Below, one piece after another: positions 24,247 through 34,121 of a DNA stretch of 64,000 nt. The notes beneath the pieces are model-generated. The model was not told where the DNA came from and did not search any database. It saw only the letters and a list, made by a program, of their open reading frames with translations. The position numbers and the translations under genes were made by a program. The first letter of the stretch is position 1; each line of letters opens with the position of its first letter. Source of the stretch: JAYPHU01 sp038127535 (GTDB lineage: Bacteria > Pseudomonadota > Alphaproteobacteria > Rhodospirillales > UBA2165); assembly GCA_038127535.1 (NCBI GenBank), contig JAYPHU010000006.1, forward strand, positions 1 to 64,000, read 5' to 3'.

Positions 24247-27200
24247 ATGAATATCATTCGGCTTTCGATCCTGCGCCCCACGGCTGTGGTGGCGATGGTG
24301 CTGATGATCGTGCTGTTCGGCTGGGTGTCGCTCAGCAAGATACCGATCCAGATGGCGCCCGATGTGCGACAGCCGGTGATCATCATCAAGACCGCGTGGC
24401 GAGGTGCATCCCCGGCTGATGTGGAACGGGAAATCGTCTCCAAACAGGAAGAAGAGCTTAAGGGGATCGAAGGCCTCCGCAGGGTCGTCGGCGAAGCCAA
24501 GCATAACGAAGGCGTGGTGACTTTGGAGTTTGCGCCGGGTCTGGAATTCAACCGGACGCTTCTCCTGACCGCCAACCGGCTGGACCGGGTGACCGGCTAT
24601 CCGGAAGAGGCGGACGAGCCGGTGATCAGTACGTCGGGCACCGAAGACAACGCCATCGCCTGGTTCAGTCTGTCCCGGCTGGACGGCAACGACAGGGAGA
24701 TGTCGACCTATGGCGATTTCTTGAAAGATGTCATCCGGGACCGGTTTGAGCGGATCAAGGGCGTCGGCGGCGTCAACTTGTTTGGCGATAACGAGCGCGA
24801 ACTCCAGGTTATTGTCGACCCGGCTAAGCTGGCGCAATACCGCATGACCGTGCCGGAGGTGATCAGCCGGCTGCGCGCCGAAAACGCGGCGATCACTGGT
24901 GGCGAAGTGAATGAAGGCAAACGCCGCTATGTCGTGCGAACAGACGGCGAGCTGACGACGCCGGAAGAAGTACGGCGAATTCTGCTCAGAAGCGAAGGCG
25001 GCGGAACGGTCGGCCTGGGCCGGGTGACCGTCGGCGATGTGGCTGAGGTCAGTGTTAATTATAAAGAAGCGTTCGCGCGTGCGAGGCTGCTGGGCAAACC
25101 TGCCATGGGGCTGAACCTGACCCGGGAGCAGGGTGCGAACGTCTTGGACACGATGAGAGAGGTGCGCCGCGTTGCCAACGAACTGGCCGAAGGGCCGGTG
25201 CAACAGGCGGGTCTGCATATGCGGCAGGTCTATGACGAGACGGTCTATATCAACTCGTCCATCGACTTGGTCATCCAGAATATTTATGTCGGCGGCGCAC
25301 TGGCGATCATTATCCTGCTGTTGTTTTTACGGTCTTGGCGGCCGACAGTGGTGATTGCCGCCGCGATCCCGGTCTCGGTGATCGGCACATTTGTCGCCAT
25401 GGCGTTCTTGGGTCGATCCCTCAACGTCGTCAGTCTGGCGGGTATCGCGTTTGCGGTCGGTATGGTCGTCGATGCTGCGATTGTCGTACTGGAAAATATT
25501 TTCCGCTTGCGGCAACAGGGGAAGAGCTCGGCCGAGGCCGCCTATCAAGGCGCGTCTCAAGTTTGGCCGGCGGTTTTGGTATCGGCCCTCACCACAGTCA
25601 TGGTCTTCATCCCGATCCTGTTCATGGAACTGGAAGCCGGACAGTTGTTCCGCGACATCGGGGTGGCGATCTCCGTCTCGGTCATGTTGTCGCTACTGGT
25701 GTCGGTTACGCTGATCCCGGCGCTCTCCAACCGGGTGTTCCGCACGAAGGCCGTGGAGTCCACGACACGGTTGCCGGTCATCGATCCGCTGGCGCGCGGC
25801 TTCACCAATTTCTGGGTTGGCTTCACCCGTTATGTGGTTAAGCAAAAGGCGCAGGCCTTCGGTATCGTTTGCCTGATCACCGCCGGCGCCGCCGTGTTTG
25901 CGTGGAGCGCGTTGCCGAAGCTGGATTATCTGCCCACCGGTAACCGCAACCTGGCGATCGGTTTTGTGCAGCCGCCGGAAGGCTACAACCTGGATACGAT
26001 GGAAGAGATCCTCAACCGGCTGCAGGAAAAAATCCGCCCTATGTGGGCCAATACGTCGCCGACGGGTGAAAAAGCCGAGGGCAATGAAGCCGATAAGAAG
26101 ATCGAGCGGTTTTTCTTTGTCGCACTTAGAGGGCGCGCCTTTATCGCCGCAACCCATGTCGATGGCTCAAAGGCGCATGAACTAATCCCCATCCTGCAGA
26201 ACCCGGCCCGTGAAGAGCCCGGGACGCTGGCCTTTGTGTTCCAACCGTCGCTGTGGGGACGTTCAATCGGGTCCGGGCGCGGCATCAACGTGGATGTTTC
26301 TGGACCGGATTTGGAGCAGAACTATGAAATTGCCCGAACCGTGTTTTTCCGCCTGATCGGCAATTTCCCGCCGCCGCAAGGCAACCGGATCAGGCCGTTG
26401 CCGTCTCTGTCCCTGGGGGAGCCGGAAATCCGGGTCAAGCCGGACCGGCTGAAGCTCCTGGACAACGGGGTGTCGGCGTCCGAACTAGGGCTAACCGTGG
26501 ACGCGTTTAATGATGGCGTTCGGGTGGCCGAAGTGACCTATGAGGGCAAGCGCGTCGATTTGACACTCAAGGGTCCCAAGTCCAAGAACGAGTTTACCCA
26601 GTCGATCCACAACCTACCGATTGTAACCCGCGATGGCCGCATCGTGCCGGTGGAGAACCTGAGCTCTATCGAAGTCACCAGTGGACCGACCCAGATACGA
26701 CGCATCGACCGGGCGCGGACGGTGACGCTGCAGGTCAGCCCGCGCGAGACTATGCCGTTGGAAGAGGCCATTGATACGATCCGCTCAAGAGTCGTCGGGC
26801 CCATGGTTCAGCGCGGATTGCCGGATGGCGTTCAAATCCGCATCTCGGGCAGCGCGGACAAACTGACGGAAACCTGGAACGAAATCGTCTTGGACATCCT
26901 GCTCGCGATTGTCATCGTCTATCTGGTGATGGCGGTGCTGTTCGAAAGTTTCCTTTATCCGTTCATCGTCATGTTGTCGGTGCCGGTGGCGGCTGCCGGC
27001 GGCCTGATGGGGCTGGCGATACTCAACATGTTCGTCAATCAGTCGCTGGATATGCTGACGATGATGGGCTTCATCATCCTAATAGGGATCGTGGTGAATA
27101 ACGCCATTTTGCTGGTCCATCAGACCCTTCACCATATTCGAGAAGAAGGTATGGCGGCCAATGCCGCGATCGAGGAAGCGACCCGGAATCGGATCCGGCC

Positions 27201-27438
27201 GATCTTTATGTCCACGTTGACCTCAGTGTTCGGCATGATGCCGCTAGTGTTGTTCCCCGGCGCGGGCTCGGAGCTCTATCGCGGATTGGGCTCTGTGGTT
27301 TTGGGCGGGTTGTCGCTCTCCGCAGTGCTGACTTTGGCGCTTGTGCCGCCGATTATGTCCTTCTCCGTCGGCCTGATCGAAGGCCGCAAGGCGTCTGGCG
27401 GCGGCGAATCTCCGGAGGCCACAGCGCCGGCGGAGTGA
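24247..27438 (+). CDS. RND efflux permease (AcrB/MdtB-like inner-membrane pump)
   Basis: 1063 residues, normal for HAE-type RND pumps. N-terminal TM1, a large periplasmic loop, TM2-6 (KSS loop), a second periplasmic loop and TM7-12. Seen: FGWVSLSKIPIQMAPDVRQP and the TM4 motif VGMVVDAAIVVLENIF with Asp409 but Ala410 where AcrB has a second Asp. TM10 shows IGIVVNNAILLVHQTL with Asn951 where AcrB has Lys940; TM11-12 includes IRPIFMSTLTSVFGMMPLVL. The relay therefore resembles the subset of pumps with one Asp. Pairs with the EF-hand adaptor just upstream; no TolC-type gene is nearby, so the outer-membrane channel must be encoded elsewhere. Confidence 0.95.
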   Translation: MNIIRLSILRPTAVVAMVLMIVLFGWVSLSKIPIQMAPDVRQPVIIIKTAWRGASPADVEREIVSKQEEELKGIEGLRRVVGEAKHNEGVVTLEFAPGLEFNRTLLLTANRLDRVTGYPEEADEPVISTSGTEDNAIAWFSLSRLDGNDREMSTYGDFLKDVIRDRFERIKGVGGVNLFGDNERELQVIVDPAKLAQYRMTVPEVISRLRAENAAITGGEVNEGKRRYVVRTDGELTTPEEVRRILLRSEGGGTVGLGRVTVGDVAEVSVNYKEAFARARLLGKPAMGLNLTREQGANVLDTMREVRRVANELAEGPVQQAGLHMRQVYDETVYINSSIDLVIQNIYVGGALAIIILLLFLRSWRPTVVIAAAIPVSVIGTFVAMAFLGRSLNVVSLAGIAFAVGMVVDAAIVVLENIFRLRQQGKSSAEAAYQGASQVWPAVLVSALTTVMVFIPILFMELEAGQLFRDIGVAISVSVMLSLLVSVTLIPALSNRVFRTKAVESTTRLPVIDPLARGFTNFWVGFTRYVVKQKAQAFGIVCLITAGAAVFAWSALPKLDYLPTGNRNLAIGFVQPPEGYNLDTMEEILNRLQEKIRPMWANTSPTGEKAEGNEADKKIERFFFVALRGRAFIAATHVDGSKAHELIPILQNPAREEPGTLAFVFQPSLWGRSIGSGRGINVDVSGPDLEQNYEIARTVFFRLIGNFPPPQGNRIRPLPSLSLGEPEIRVKPDRLKLLDNGVSASELGLTVDAFNDGVRVAEVTYEGKRVDLTLKGPKSKNEFTQSIHNLPIVTRDGRIVPVENLSSIEVTSGPTQIRRIDRARTVTLQVSPRETMPLEEAIDTIRSRVVGPMVQRGLPDGVQIRISGSADKLTETWNEIVLDILLAIVIVYLVMAVLFESFLYPFIVMLSVPVAAAGGLMGLAILNMFVNQSLDMLTMMGFIILIGIVVNNAILLVHQTLHHIREEGMAANAAIEEATRNRIRPIFMSTLTSVFGMMPLVLFPGAGSELYRGLGSVVLGGLSLSAVLTLALVPPIMSFSVGLIEGRKASGGGESPEATAPAE

Positions 27439-27657
27439 GCCAGACTCTTTGATTCGGATTCCGGTCTTGCGCGGGCCAGGGCAGGAGCGTATACCCGGGC
27501 TCAATTTTCCACGGAAATCAGGGGCTTACAGAGTCGTGGGTTTCCCGATTCGACGCTCCTTATTTGCCATGTTAGACAACGCTCTCAATCCGGAATTCGC
27601 GCAGGCATTTTCCGCCGTGCGTCCGGTCTCCTGCCTCTCTCCCGGAGCCAGTATTAC
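27439..27657. other. leader region before tkt with an overlapping 30-codon ORF
   Basis: 219 bp. An ATG at 27570 opens 30 codons (MLDNALNPEFAQAFSAVRPV...) ending in TGA at 27659-27661, which overlaps the tkt ATG in the form ATGA. This is the usual geometry of translational coupling, so it may be an upstream ORF rather than chance. No start-proximal ribosome-binding site stands out, and I do not recognise the peptide. Confidence 0.3.
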
Positions 27658-29685
27658 ATGACGCCCAATCAATCCCAGATTGCCGTAGACACTTTCAATG
27701 ACTCGGCCATCCAGCCCGAGGCATCTCTCCAAACAAATATGGCCAACGCCATCCGGTTTTTGTCCGCTGACGCCGTCCAAAAAGCGAAATCCGGGCACCC
27801 CGGCATGCCGATGGGCATGGCCGATGTGGCGACCGTTCTCTATACGAAATTTCTGAAGCACGATCCCAAGGACCCGAACTGGGCGGACCGCGACCGGTTT
27901 GTATTGTCCGCCGGACACGGATCGATGCTGCTGTACTCGCTCCTCTATCTGACGGGATACGAGGAAATGACCATCGACGAGATCAAGAACTTCCGGCAAT
28001 TGGGTTCCAAAACCGCGGGCCACCCTGAATTCGGTCATGCAGCAGGCATTGAAACCACCACGGGGCCGCTGGGCCAGGGGGTGACCATGGCGGTCGGCAT
28101 GGCGCTGGCCGAGCGGATTGCCAATGCGCGATTCGGCGATGCGCTGGTCGACCACCATACATATGTAATTGCCGGCGATGGCTGCCTAATGGAAGGCGTC
28201 AGCCACGAGGCGATTTCCTTCGCCGGTCACCTGGGCCTCAGCAAATTAATTGTGCTGTTCGACGACAATGGCATTTGCATCGATGGCGGCACGGACACTG
28301 CGGTCTCCGATGATCAACTGGCCCGGTTTGCCGCCAGCGGCTGGGATGTGGCCTCCGTGGACGGCCACGACCCGGACGCGGTCGCCGCCGCGATTGAAGC
28401 GGCGCAGAAATCCACCTTGCCGTCCATGATCGCCTGCAAGACGGTGATCGGCTTCGGTGCACCCAACAAACAGGGAACGGCATCGACCCACGGTGCGCCT
28501 TTGGGCGATGATGAAATTGCCCAGACCCGCGAAGCTTTAGGCTGGAGCGCTGAACCCTTCGAGGTGCCGGAAGATGTTCTCGCCGCCTGGCGGGGTGCCG
28601 GTACGCGCAGCCAATCCGACCGTGATGACTGGACCCAACGACTGAAATCATCCGGCCGGAAAGACGAGTTCAATGACGCCATGGCCGGAAGTCTGCCGGA
28701 AGGCTGGCGGGACGCGGTGATCGCCCATAAGGCCAAAGTCTCCGAAGAAAAACCCGGCTGGGCGACGCGTCAGGCCTCCGGCGAAGCGCTGGAAGTGCTC
28801 AACGCCGCCATCCTGGAAATGATCGGCGGTTCCGCCGACCTAACCGGGTCCAACAACACCAAGACCAAAGAGGCGGCGGTCGTGAGGCCCGGCGAATTCG
28901 GCGGACGCTATGTGCACTATGGCGTCCGGGAATTCGGCATGGGTGCGATCATGAACGGCATGGCGCTGCACGGCGGGGTGATCCCCTACAGCGGGACGTT
29001 CTTGGTGTTTGCCGATTACATGCGCCCGGCAATCCGGCTCTCCGCGCTGATGGAGCAGCGGGTGATCTATGTACTGACCCATGATTCTATCGGGTTGGGC
29101 GAGGACGGGCCGACCCATCAGCCGGTCGAGACTCTGGCTTCCTTGCGCGCCATTCCGAATTTAAACGTCTATCGCCCGGCGGACGCTGTGGAAGCTGCTG
29201 AATGTTGGGAGATGGCGCTGGAGTCCCGGGGCACGCCGTCGGCGATTGCCCTCACCCGACAAGGGGTGCCGACGCTGCGCACGGAACATACAGACGACAA
29301 TCTCTCTGCACGGGGCGCCTATGTTCTGTCCGAAGCGGAAGGGGAGCGCCAGGCGACCATTTTAGCGACCGGCTCCGAGGTGAGCATCGCGATGGAAGCG
29401 CAAGAGGTGCTGAAAGCGGACGGCATTCATGTCGCCGTGGTGTCCATGCCGAGCTGGGAACTGTTTGACGCCCAACCGGCGGACTACCGTAAAAGTGTCC
29501 TCGGCTTCACGCCGCGTGTCGCCATTGAAGCGGCTGTTTCCCAAGGATGGGAAAAATATCTGGGCGAGGCCGGCGCCTTTATCGGAATGACCGGTTTTGG
29601 CGCCTCGGCCCCGGCCGACGAATTGTACAAGCATTTCGGCATTACCGCGGACGCGGTTGTTGCCGCTGTTAAGGAACGCGTTTAA
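27658..29685 (+). CDS. tkt: transketolase
   Basis: 675 residues, normal length. TPP-dependent transfer of two-carbon ketol units in the pentose phosphate pathway, cytoplasmic dimer. Seen: the N-terminal signature RFLSADAVQKAKSGHPGMPM, the TPP/Mg motif GDGCLMEGVSHEAISFAGHL with LFDDN, the sugar-phosphate His region STHGAPLGDDE, and the pyrimidine-domain signature GLGEDGPTHQPVE. First gene of a carbon-metabolism set with class I aldolase (44 bp downstream) and rpe on the same strand. Confidence 0.97.
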   Translation: MTPNQSQIAVDTFNDSAIQPEASLQTNMANAIRFLSADAVQKAKSGHPGMPMGMADVATVLYTKFLKHDPKDPNWADRDRFVLSAGHGSMLLYSLLYLTGYEEMTIDEIKNFRQLGSKTAGHPEFGHAAGIETTTGPLGQGVTMAVGMALAERIANARFGDALVDHHTYVIAGDGCLMEGVSHEAISFAGHLGLSKLIVLFDDNGICIDGGTDTAVSDDQLARFAASGWDVASVDGHDPDAVAAAIEAAQKSTLPSMIACKTVIGFGAPNKQGTASTHGAPLGDDEIAQTREALGWSAEPFEVPEDVLAAWRGAGTRSQSDRDDWTQRLKSSGRKDEFNDAMAGSLPEGWRDAVIAHKAKVSEEKPGWATRQASGEALEVLNAAILEMIGGSADLTGSNNTKTKEAAVVRPGEFGGRYVHYGVREFGMGAIMNGMALHGGVIPYSGTFLVFADYMRPAIRLSALMEQRVIYVLTHDSIGLGEDGPTHQPVETLASLRAIPNLNVYRPADAVEAAECWEMALESRGTPSAIALTRQGVPTLRTEHTDDNLSARGAYVLSEAEGERQATILATGSEVSIAMEAQEVLKADGIHVAVVSMPSWELFDAQPADYRKSVLGFTPRVAIEAAVSQGWEKYLGEAGAFIGMTGFGASAPADELYKHFGITADAVVAAVKERV

Positions 29686-29729
29686 TCGGCTGTTCTGAAG
29701 GACGGCAAACAATAATTGGAGGTGGGAAA

Positions 29730-30743
29730 ATGAACATAGATCAACTGATTACAATCGCGCAGACCATGGTGTCCGATAACCGGGGCCTGCTGGCGGCGGA
29801 TGAAAGCACCGGTACGATTACCAAGCGGCTGGATTCCATCGGCGTTGAGTCGACCGAGGAAAACCGCCGGGACTACCGGACCATGCTGTTCACGGCCGAG
29901 GGGCTTGGCAAATATATCAGTGGCACGATCCTGTACGACGAAACGATCCGACAGAGCGCCGCGGACGGCACCCGGTTGGTCGATATCCTGAACAGCCAGA
30001 ATATCCTGCCGGGCATTAAGGTGGACGCTGGCGCCAAGGCGCTGGCCGGCTCCGAAGATGAAAAAATTACCGAAGGCCTGGACAGCCTGCGCGACAGGGT
30101 TGCCGAGTATGTGGAATTGGGCGCGAAGTTCGCCAAATGGCGGGCGGTCATCACCATCGGCGAGGATATGCCGTCAGGCTATTGCATCAACGTCAACGCT
30201 CACGCTTTGGCGCGTTATGCCAAGATTTGTCAGGAAGGCGGATTGGTGCCGATTGTCGAGCCGGAAGTACTGATGGATGGCGATCACGACATCGACACCT
30301 GCGAGGTGATCACCGAGGATACTTTGAACGCCGTGTTTGCCGAGCTCTATGCCCAGGGCGTGGCGCTGGAAGGCATGATCCTAAAGCCGAACATGGTGAT
30401 TTCCGGCAAAGAGTGCGCTCAGCAAGCCGGTGTGGAAGAAGTGGCCGCCCGGACCGTGGCTAGCCTGCGCCGCTGCGTGCCGGCTGCCGTTCCCGGCATC
30501 ATGTTCCTGTCCGGCGGTCAAAGCGAGTCAGACGCGTCCGCCCACCTGAACGCTATGAACGCCAATAACGGTCCATTGCCGTGGGTGCTTAGCTATTCTT
30601 ACGGCAGGGCGCTGCAGGAAAGTGCGCTCAAGGCCTGGGGCGGTGACAATGCCAACAACGGCGCCGCCCAAGCCAAATTGCTTGAGCGGGCACGAGCCAA
30701 CAGCGCCGCCTGCGCTGCCCAGTACATGGGAGAGGCCGCTTAA
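29730..30743 (+). CDS. fructose-bisphosphate aldolase, class I
   Basis: 337 residues. Schiff-base class I enzyme cleaving fructose-1,6-bisphosphate to DHAP and GAP, of the type shared with eukaryotes. Seen: GLLAADESTGTITKRL, YRTMLFTAEGL, GIKVDAGAKALAG, KWRAVITIGEDMPSG, the Schiff-base Lys in GMILKPNMVISGK, and the closing PGIMFLSGGQSESDASAHLN. ATG follows a TTGGAGGTGGGAAA ribosome-binding site. Together with tkt and rpe it forms a glycolysis/pentose-phosphate block; no GAPDH or PGK gene is present here. Confidence 0.96.
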   Translation: MNIDQLITIAQTMVSDNRGLLAADESTGTITKRLDSIGVESTEENRRDYRTMLFTAEGLGKYISGTILYDETIRQSAADGTRLVDILNSQNILPGIKVDAGAKALAGSEDEKITEGLDSLRDRVAEYVELGAKFAKWRAVITIGEDMPSGYCINVNAHALARYAKICQEGGLVPIVEPEVLMDGDHDIDTCEVITEDTLNAVFAELYAQGVALEGMILKPNMVISGKECAQQAGVEEVAARTVASLRRCVPAAVPGIMFLSGGQSESDASAHLNAMNANNGPLPWVLSYSYGRALQESALKAWGGDNANNGAAQAKLLERARANSAACAAQYMGEAA

Positions 30744-30759
30744 GGCCGGGACCGGAACG

Positions 30760-31413
30760 ATGACCGCCTTCAAGATTGCCCCCTCAATCCTGTCGGCGGA
30801 TTTCGCGAGATTGGGAGTTGAAGTTCGCGCCGTCGATGAGGCCGGCGCGGACTACATTCACATCGACGTCATGGACGGGCACTTTGTGCCGAACCTGACG
30901 TTTGGCCCGCCGGTCATCAAGGCTATCCGGCATACCACCAAAAAGCCCTTCGATGTCCACCTGATGATCGATCCGGCGGGGCCGTATCTGCAGGACTATG
31001 CAGATGCGGGCGCGGATATCATCACGGTGCACGCCGAAGCGGACACTCATCTTCATCGCAACCTGCAGGTCATTCGCGGGCTCGGCAAGAAAGCCGGCGT
31101 GTCGATCAATCCGTCTACGCCCGAAACGGTATTGGAAAATGTCATCGATTCCGTGGACCTGATCTTGGTGATGTCGGTCAATCCCGGCTTCGGCGGGCAG
31201 AGTTTTATCCCGTCGCAGCTTGAAAAAATAAAAAGAGTGCGCACGTTAATCGGGGACAGGGATATTGAATTGGAGGTCGATGGCGGGGTAAAACCCGACA
31301 ATGTTGCTTCCATTATCGAGGCAGGTGCTGATGCCGTCGTGGCCGGCAGCGCCGTCTTCCAAGGGGACGACTACATAGCGACAATCGGCGCACTACGTAG
31401 CGCAGTCGCATAA
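30760..31413 (+). CDS. rpe: ribulose-phosphate 3-epimerase
   Basis: Start set at ATG 30760 (MTAFKIAPSILSADFARLG), 17 bp after the aldolase stop; the open frame extends upstream inside the aldolase gene but family N-termini begin here. 217 residues of TIM barrel. Metal-ligand contexts His/Asp in YIHIDVMDGHFVPNLTFG and His in FDVHLMID, plus second-half motifs VMSVNPGFGGQSFIP, LEVDGGVKPDN and VAGSAVF. Interconverts ribulose-5-P and xylulose-5-P, feeding transketolase. Confidence 0.97.
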   Translation: MTAFKIAPSILSADFARLGVEVRAVDEAGADYIHIDVMDGHFVPNLTFGPPVIKAIRHTTKKPFDVHLMIDPAGPYLQDYADAGADIITVHAEADTHLHRNLQVIRGLGKKAGVSINPSTPETVLENVIDSVDLILVMSVNPGFGGQSFIPSQLEKIKRVRTLIGDRDIELEVDGGVKPDNVASIIEAGADAVVAGSAVFQGDDYIATIGALRSAVA

Positions 31414-31459
31414 AGCCTGCCGGGACCATCGGCGGATGTCCGGCGCCATTGAGTAATTT

Positions 31460-32974
31460 ATGAGCTTAACACCTCAGGCCCTTAGCTCTTTGCAGCATAG
31501 GATCGCCAGTCACAAGGACGACGCCGTCGTTTCCTTGATGTCCGACTTTTTCCTGCATTTTGTCTGGGAAAAGAGGTGGTTTTTCATCGCATTGATCGTC
31601 GGCGGGGTCATGATGGGCCTGCCGCTTCCGAACAATCTCTCCCATGAGGGTATGATTGTTCTCGCCATGTCGGTGATGGCGACCATTATGTTTATTACCG
31701 AGCCCATTCCACTGCCGGGTGTGGCGCTTCTGATTATCTTAGGCCAGGTGTTTCTGTTGGGACTGGATTCATCGACCGTCGCCAAGACCCTGTGGAACGA
31801 CTCGGTGTTGTTTATTCTCGGCTCGCTGATGCTGGCCGTTGCCGTCGTCAAACAGAAGCTGGATAAGCGCCTGGCTTGGCTAATCGTCCGAATGACGGGC
31901 ACCAAAACCTCGAACATTTGTTTCGGCATTTCGGCGACATCCGGGATATTGGCGTCGTTCGTCGGCGAGCACACGGTGGCCGCCATGATGTTGCCGGTGG
32001 GGATTACGCTGGTCACGCTGACGTCGGATGATCCCCGAAAAGTCAGAAATCTGGCGGCAGTGTTGTTGTTTTCCATCGCCTACGGCGCCTCGGTCGCTGG
32101 TATCGGTACCCCGTCCGGCGGCGCGCGTAACGCCATCATGATTGGCTATTGGCGGGAGTTCTTCTTTGATCCCGGCAATCCGGAAACGGCCAAATATATC
32201 ATCGATTACGTACGCTGGATGATATTTGCCTATCCAATGTTCCTAATGCAATTGCCGTTCGTAACGCTGATCCTGTTCCTGACGTTCCGGCCGGAACAGA
32301 GAGATCTGTCGCGTGCTGTCGTTAAACTTAGGGCTCAAGTCGAATCCGAAGGGCGGATGAAGCGGAGCGACTGGGTGGCCGTTGGCCTGTTCGGTTTGGT
32401 GCTTTGCGGCTGGATACTGATCTCCGACAAGGTCGGGATGGGAACCGTGGCGCTTTTGGGAGCGACAGCCTTCCTCGTCGCCGGCCTGGTAAAATGGGAA
32501 GACATCAATTCCGGGGTGAACTGGGGCGTGGTGCTGCTTTACGGCGCGGCGATCTCCCTTGGGATCGAGATGAAGAATACAGGGGCGGCGGAATGGGTTG
32601 CGTTGAGTTTCCTGAGCCTGCTGGAGCCGTTTGGCGCCGATGAAGGATTCGGCCTCTGGGCGGCCGTTTCGGCCCTTACCACGGCGGTAACCAATACCAT
32701 GTCGAATGGTGCAGCGGTTGCGGTATTGGGTCCGATTGTCTTGAAAATGGCCTCCGTCGCGGGTGAAAGCCCCATCATAATTGGCTTTATTACGGCGGTT
32801 TCCTCCGCTTTTGCCTATTTAACGGTGGTTGGCACGCCGGCTTGTACCATTGTTTACGCATCCGGATATCTCAAAACGACGGATTTTCTGGCCGTAGGTT
32901 GGAAAATGGCGGTAACATCTACCATAATCATGTTACTGGCGGCGTGGTTCTATTGGCCGCTACTCGGCGTCTAG
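31460..32974 (+). CDS. DASS/SLC13-family sodium-coupled anion symporter
   Basis: 504 residues with about 11-12 TM helices. Typical features: an N-terminal amphipathic region then FFIALIVGGVMMGLPLP; the first hairpin/ion site GIGTPSGGARNAIMIGYW; the second, TNTMSNGAAVAVLGPIVLK; and the closing VVGTPACTIVYASGYLKT. The family imports di- and tricarboxylates, sulfate or similar anions with Na+. It is followed 37 bp later by a tandem USP gene, a common arrangement. Substrate not determined. Confidence 0.9.
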   Translation: MSLTPQALSSLQHRIASHKDDAVVSLMSDFFLHFVWEKRWFFIALIVGGVMMGLPLPNNLSHEGMIVLAMSVMATIMFITEPIPLPGVALLIILGQVFLLGLDSSTVAKTLWNDSVLFILGSLMLAVAVVKQKLDKRLAWLIVRMTGTKTSNICFGISATSGILASFVGEHTVAAMMLPVGITLVTLTSDDPRKVRNLAAVLLFSIAYGASVAGIGTPSGGARNAIMIGYWREFFFDPGNPETAKYIIDYVRWMIFAYPMFLMQLPFVTLILFLTFRPEQRDLSRAVVKLRAQVESEGRMKRSDWVAVGLFGLVLCGWILISDKVGMGTVALLGATAFLVAGLVKWEDINSGVNWGVVLLYGAAISLGIEMKNTGAAEWVALSFLSLLEPFGADEGFGLWAAVSALTTAVTNTMSNGAAVAVLGPIVLKMASVAGESPIIIGFITAVSSAFAYLTVVGTPACTIVYASGYLKTTDFLAVGWKMAVTSTIIMLLAAWFYWPLLGV

Positions 32975-33011
32975 TTTGTCAGCATAGAAATTGCCGGTGG
33001 AGGGAATCAGT

Positions 33012-33986
33012 ATGGCTGAGACAGAACTCAGTCTGGCGGAACTGCAGGAACAACGGGCAAACCGTTTCCGAATTCTCGTCTGCGTCGATGGTTCGGAGGA
33101 ATCCTACCGCGGTCTCCGGTACGCCGGTGATATCGGCAAACATCCCGATGCGGATATTATCCTCCTCTATGTCCGTCCCATCGATCAGGGCATGCGCACC
33201 GGCGGGCTGCAGGTCCGTGTCGCGCGCGAAAACATGCTCAACTGGGGACTGGATCTGCCGGGTATTAAGTACCTGAAGATGGGTTTGGACCGGCTAATCG
33301 AAAATGGCCAGATCGCCGAGGATTGGAGTTCAGAGTTCACCCACACTGATGTGGATGGCGATCCGCTGGGCGATAATAAGACCGTCTATACTAGTCCTAG
33401 GAACGGCCGGTCTGTGGTCCTTAAGCTCAAAGTTGCGCCATCGGTGGCGGTCGGCATCCTCGATCAGTATGAGCTTGGCCCTTACAATATGATTATTCTG
33501 GGCTCCTCAAATAAATCAGGCGGCATCGCGAAAAATTTCTGGGACCCGGCCGTGGCCGAGAAGGTGGCTGTTCACGCGCCGTGTTCCGTTTGTATCGCGC
33601 GGGATTTGGAGGTCGGCCACGGTCAGCTCTTCTGCACCGATGGCTCGGACCGGGCGATGGATATGCTCCTGAAAGCGGGCGAAACTTCCAAGCGCGTGGG
33701 CGCGAACGTCTCCGTGTTGTCGGTTGCGCTGGATCAGGATGGTGAAGCGCAGGCCAAGGCCAACGTTGAAAAAGCGGTTCAACATCTGAAATCCATTGGC
33801 ATTGAACCGGTCAACGCCTTTACCCGGATGGGCAATCCTGTGCAGGAAATCATTGAGGCGGGCAAGGATTATTCCTTTATCGTGATGGGAGATACCGGCC
33901 GGACCGGCCTTAAGCGCTTCTTTATGGGCAGCGTGGCCTTCAAAGTCATGGAGTACGCGGAAAACTCGGTGATGATCATCCGCTGA
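33012..33986 (+). CDS. tandem universal stress protein
   Basis: Start at ATG 33012 (MAETELSLAELQEQ) behind GGAGGGAATCAGT. 324 residues with two UspA-like alpha/beta domains: the first begins FRILVCVDGSEESYRGLRYA and closes NMIILGSSNKSGGIAKNFWD; the second begins GQLFCTDGSDRAMDMLLKAG and closes SFIVMGDTGRTGLKRFFMGS. The G-x2-G-x9-G ATP motif is recognisable in the second domain (GDTGRTGLKRFFMGS). Placed right after the DASS symporter gene; a regulatory partnership is possible but unproven. Confidence 0.87.
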   Translation: MAETELSLAELQEQRANRFRILVCVDGSEESYRGLRYAGDIGKHPDADIILLYVRPIDQGMRTGGLQVRVARENMLNWGLDLPGIKYLKMGLDRLIENGQIAEDWSSEFTHTDVDGDPLGDNKTVYTSPRNGRSVVLKLKVAPSVAVGILDQYELGPYNMIILGSSNKSGGIAKNFWDPAVAEKVAVHAPCSVCIARDLEVGHGQLFCTDGSDRAMDMLLKAGETSKRVGANVSVLSVALDQDGEAQAKANVEKAVQHLKSIGIEPVNAFTRMGNPVQEIIEAGKDYSFIVMGDTGRTGLKRFFMGSVAFKVMEYAENSVMIIR

Positions 33987-34121
33987 TACGGACTACCGTG
34001 CGCCCCTGTCAGGATTGTGATCAGAAATCGCCAAATTTTTGGCCGTTTTTCGCCGCTACTAGTTCGTCTCCCCAATAGTCGTAAAAGGCCCGAAAAGATT
34101 AGTACTGTACTCATGCTTGAT

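Noticed and set aside
23752..25218. 488-codon minus-strand ORF opposite the RND genes
   Set aside because: Shadow ORF of high-GC coding DNA; no motif and it spans two real genes and their gap.
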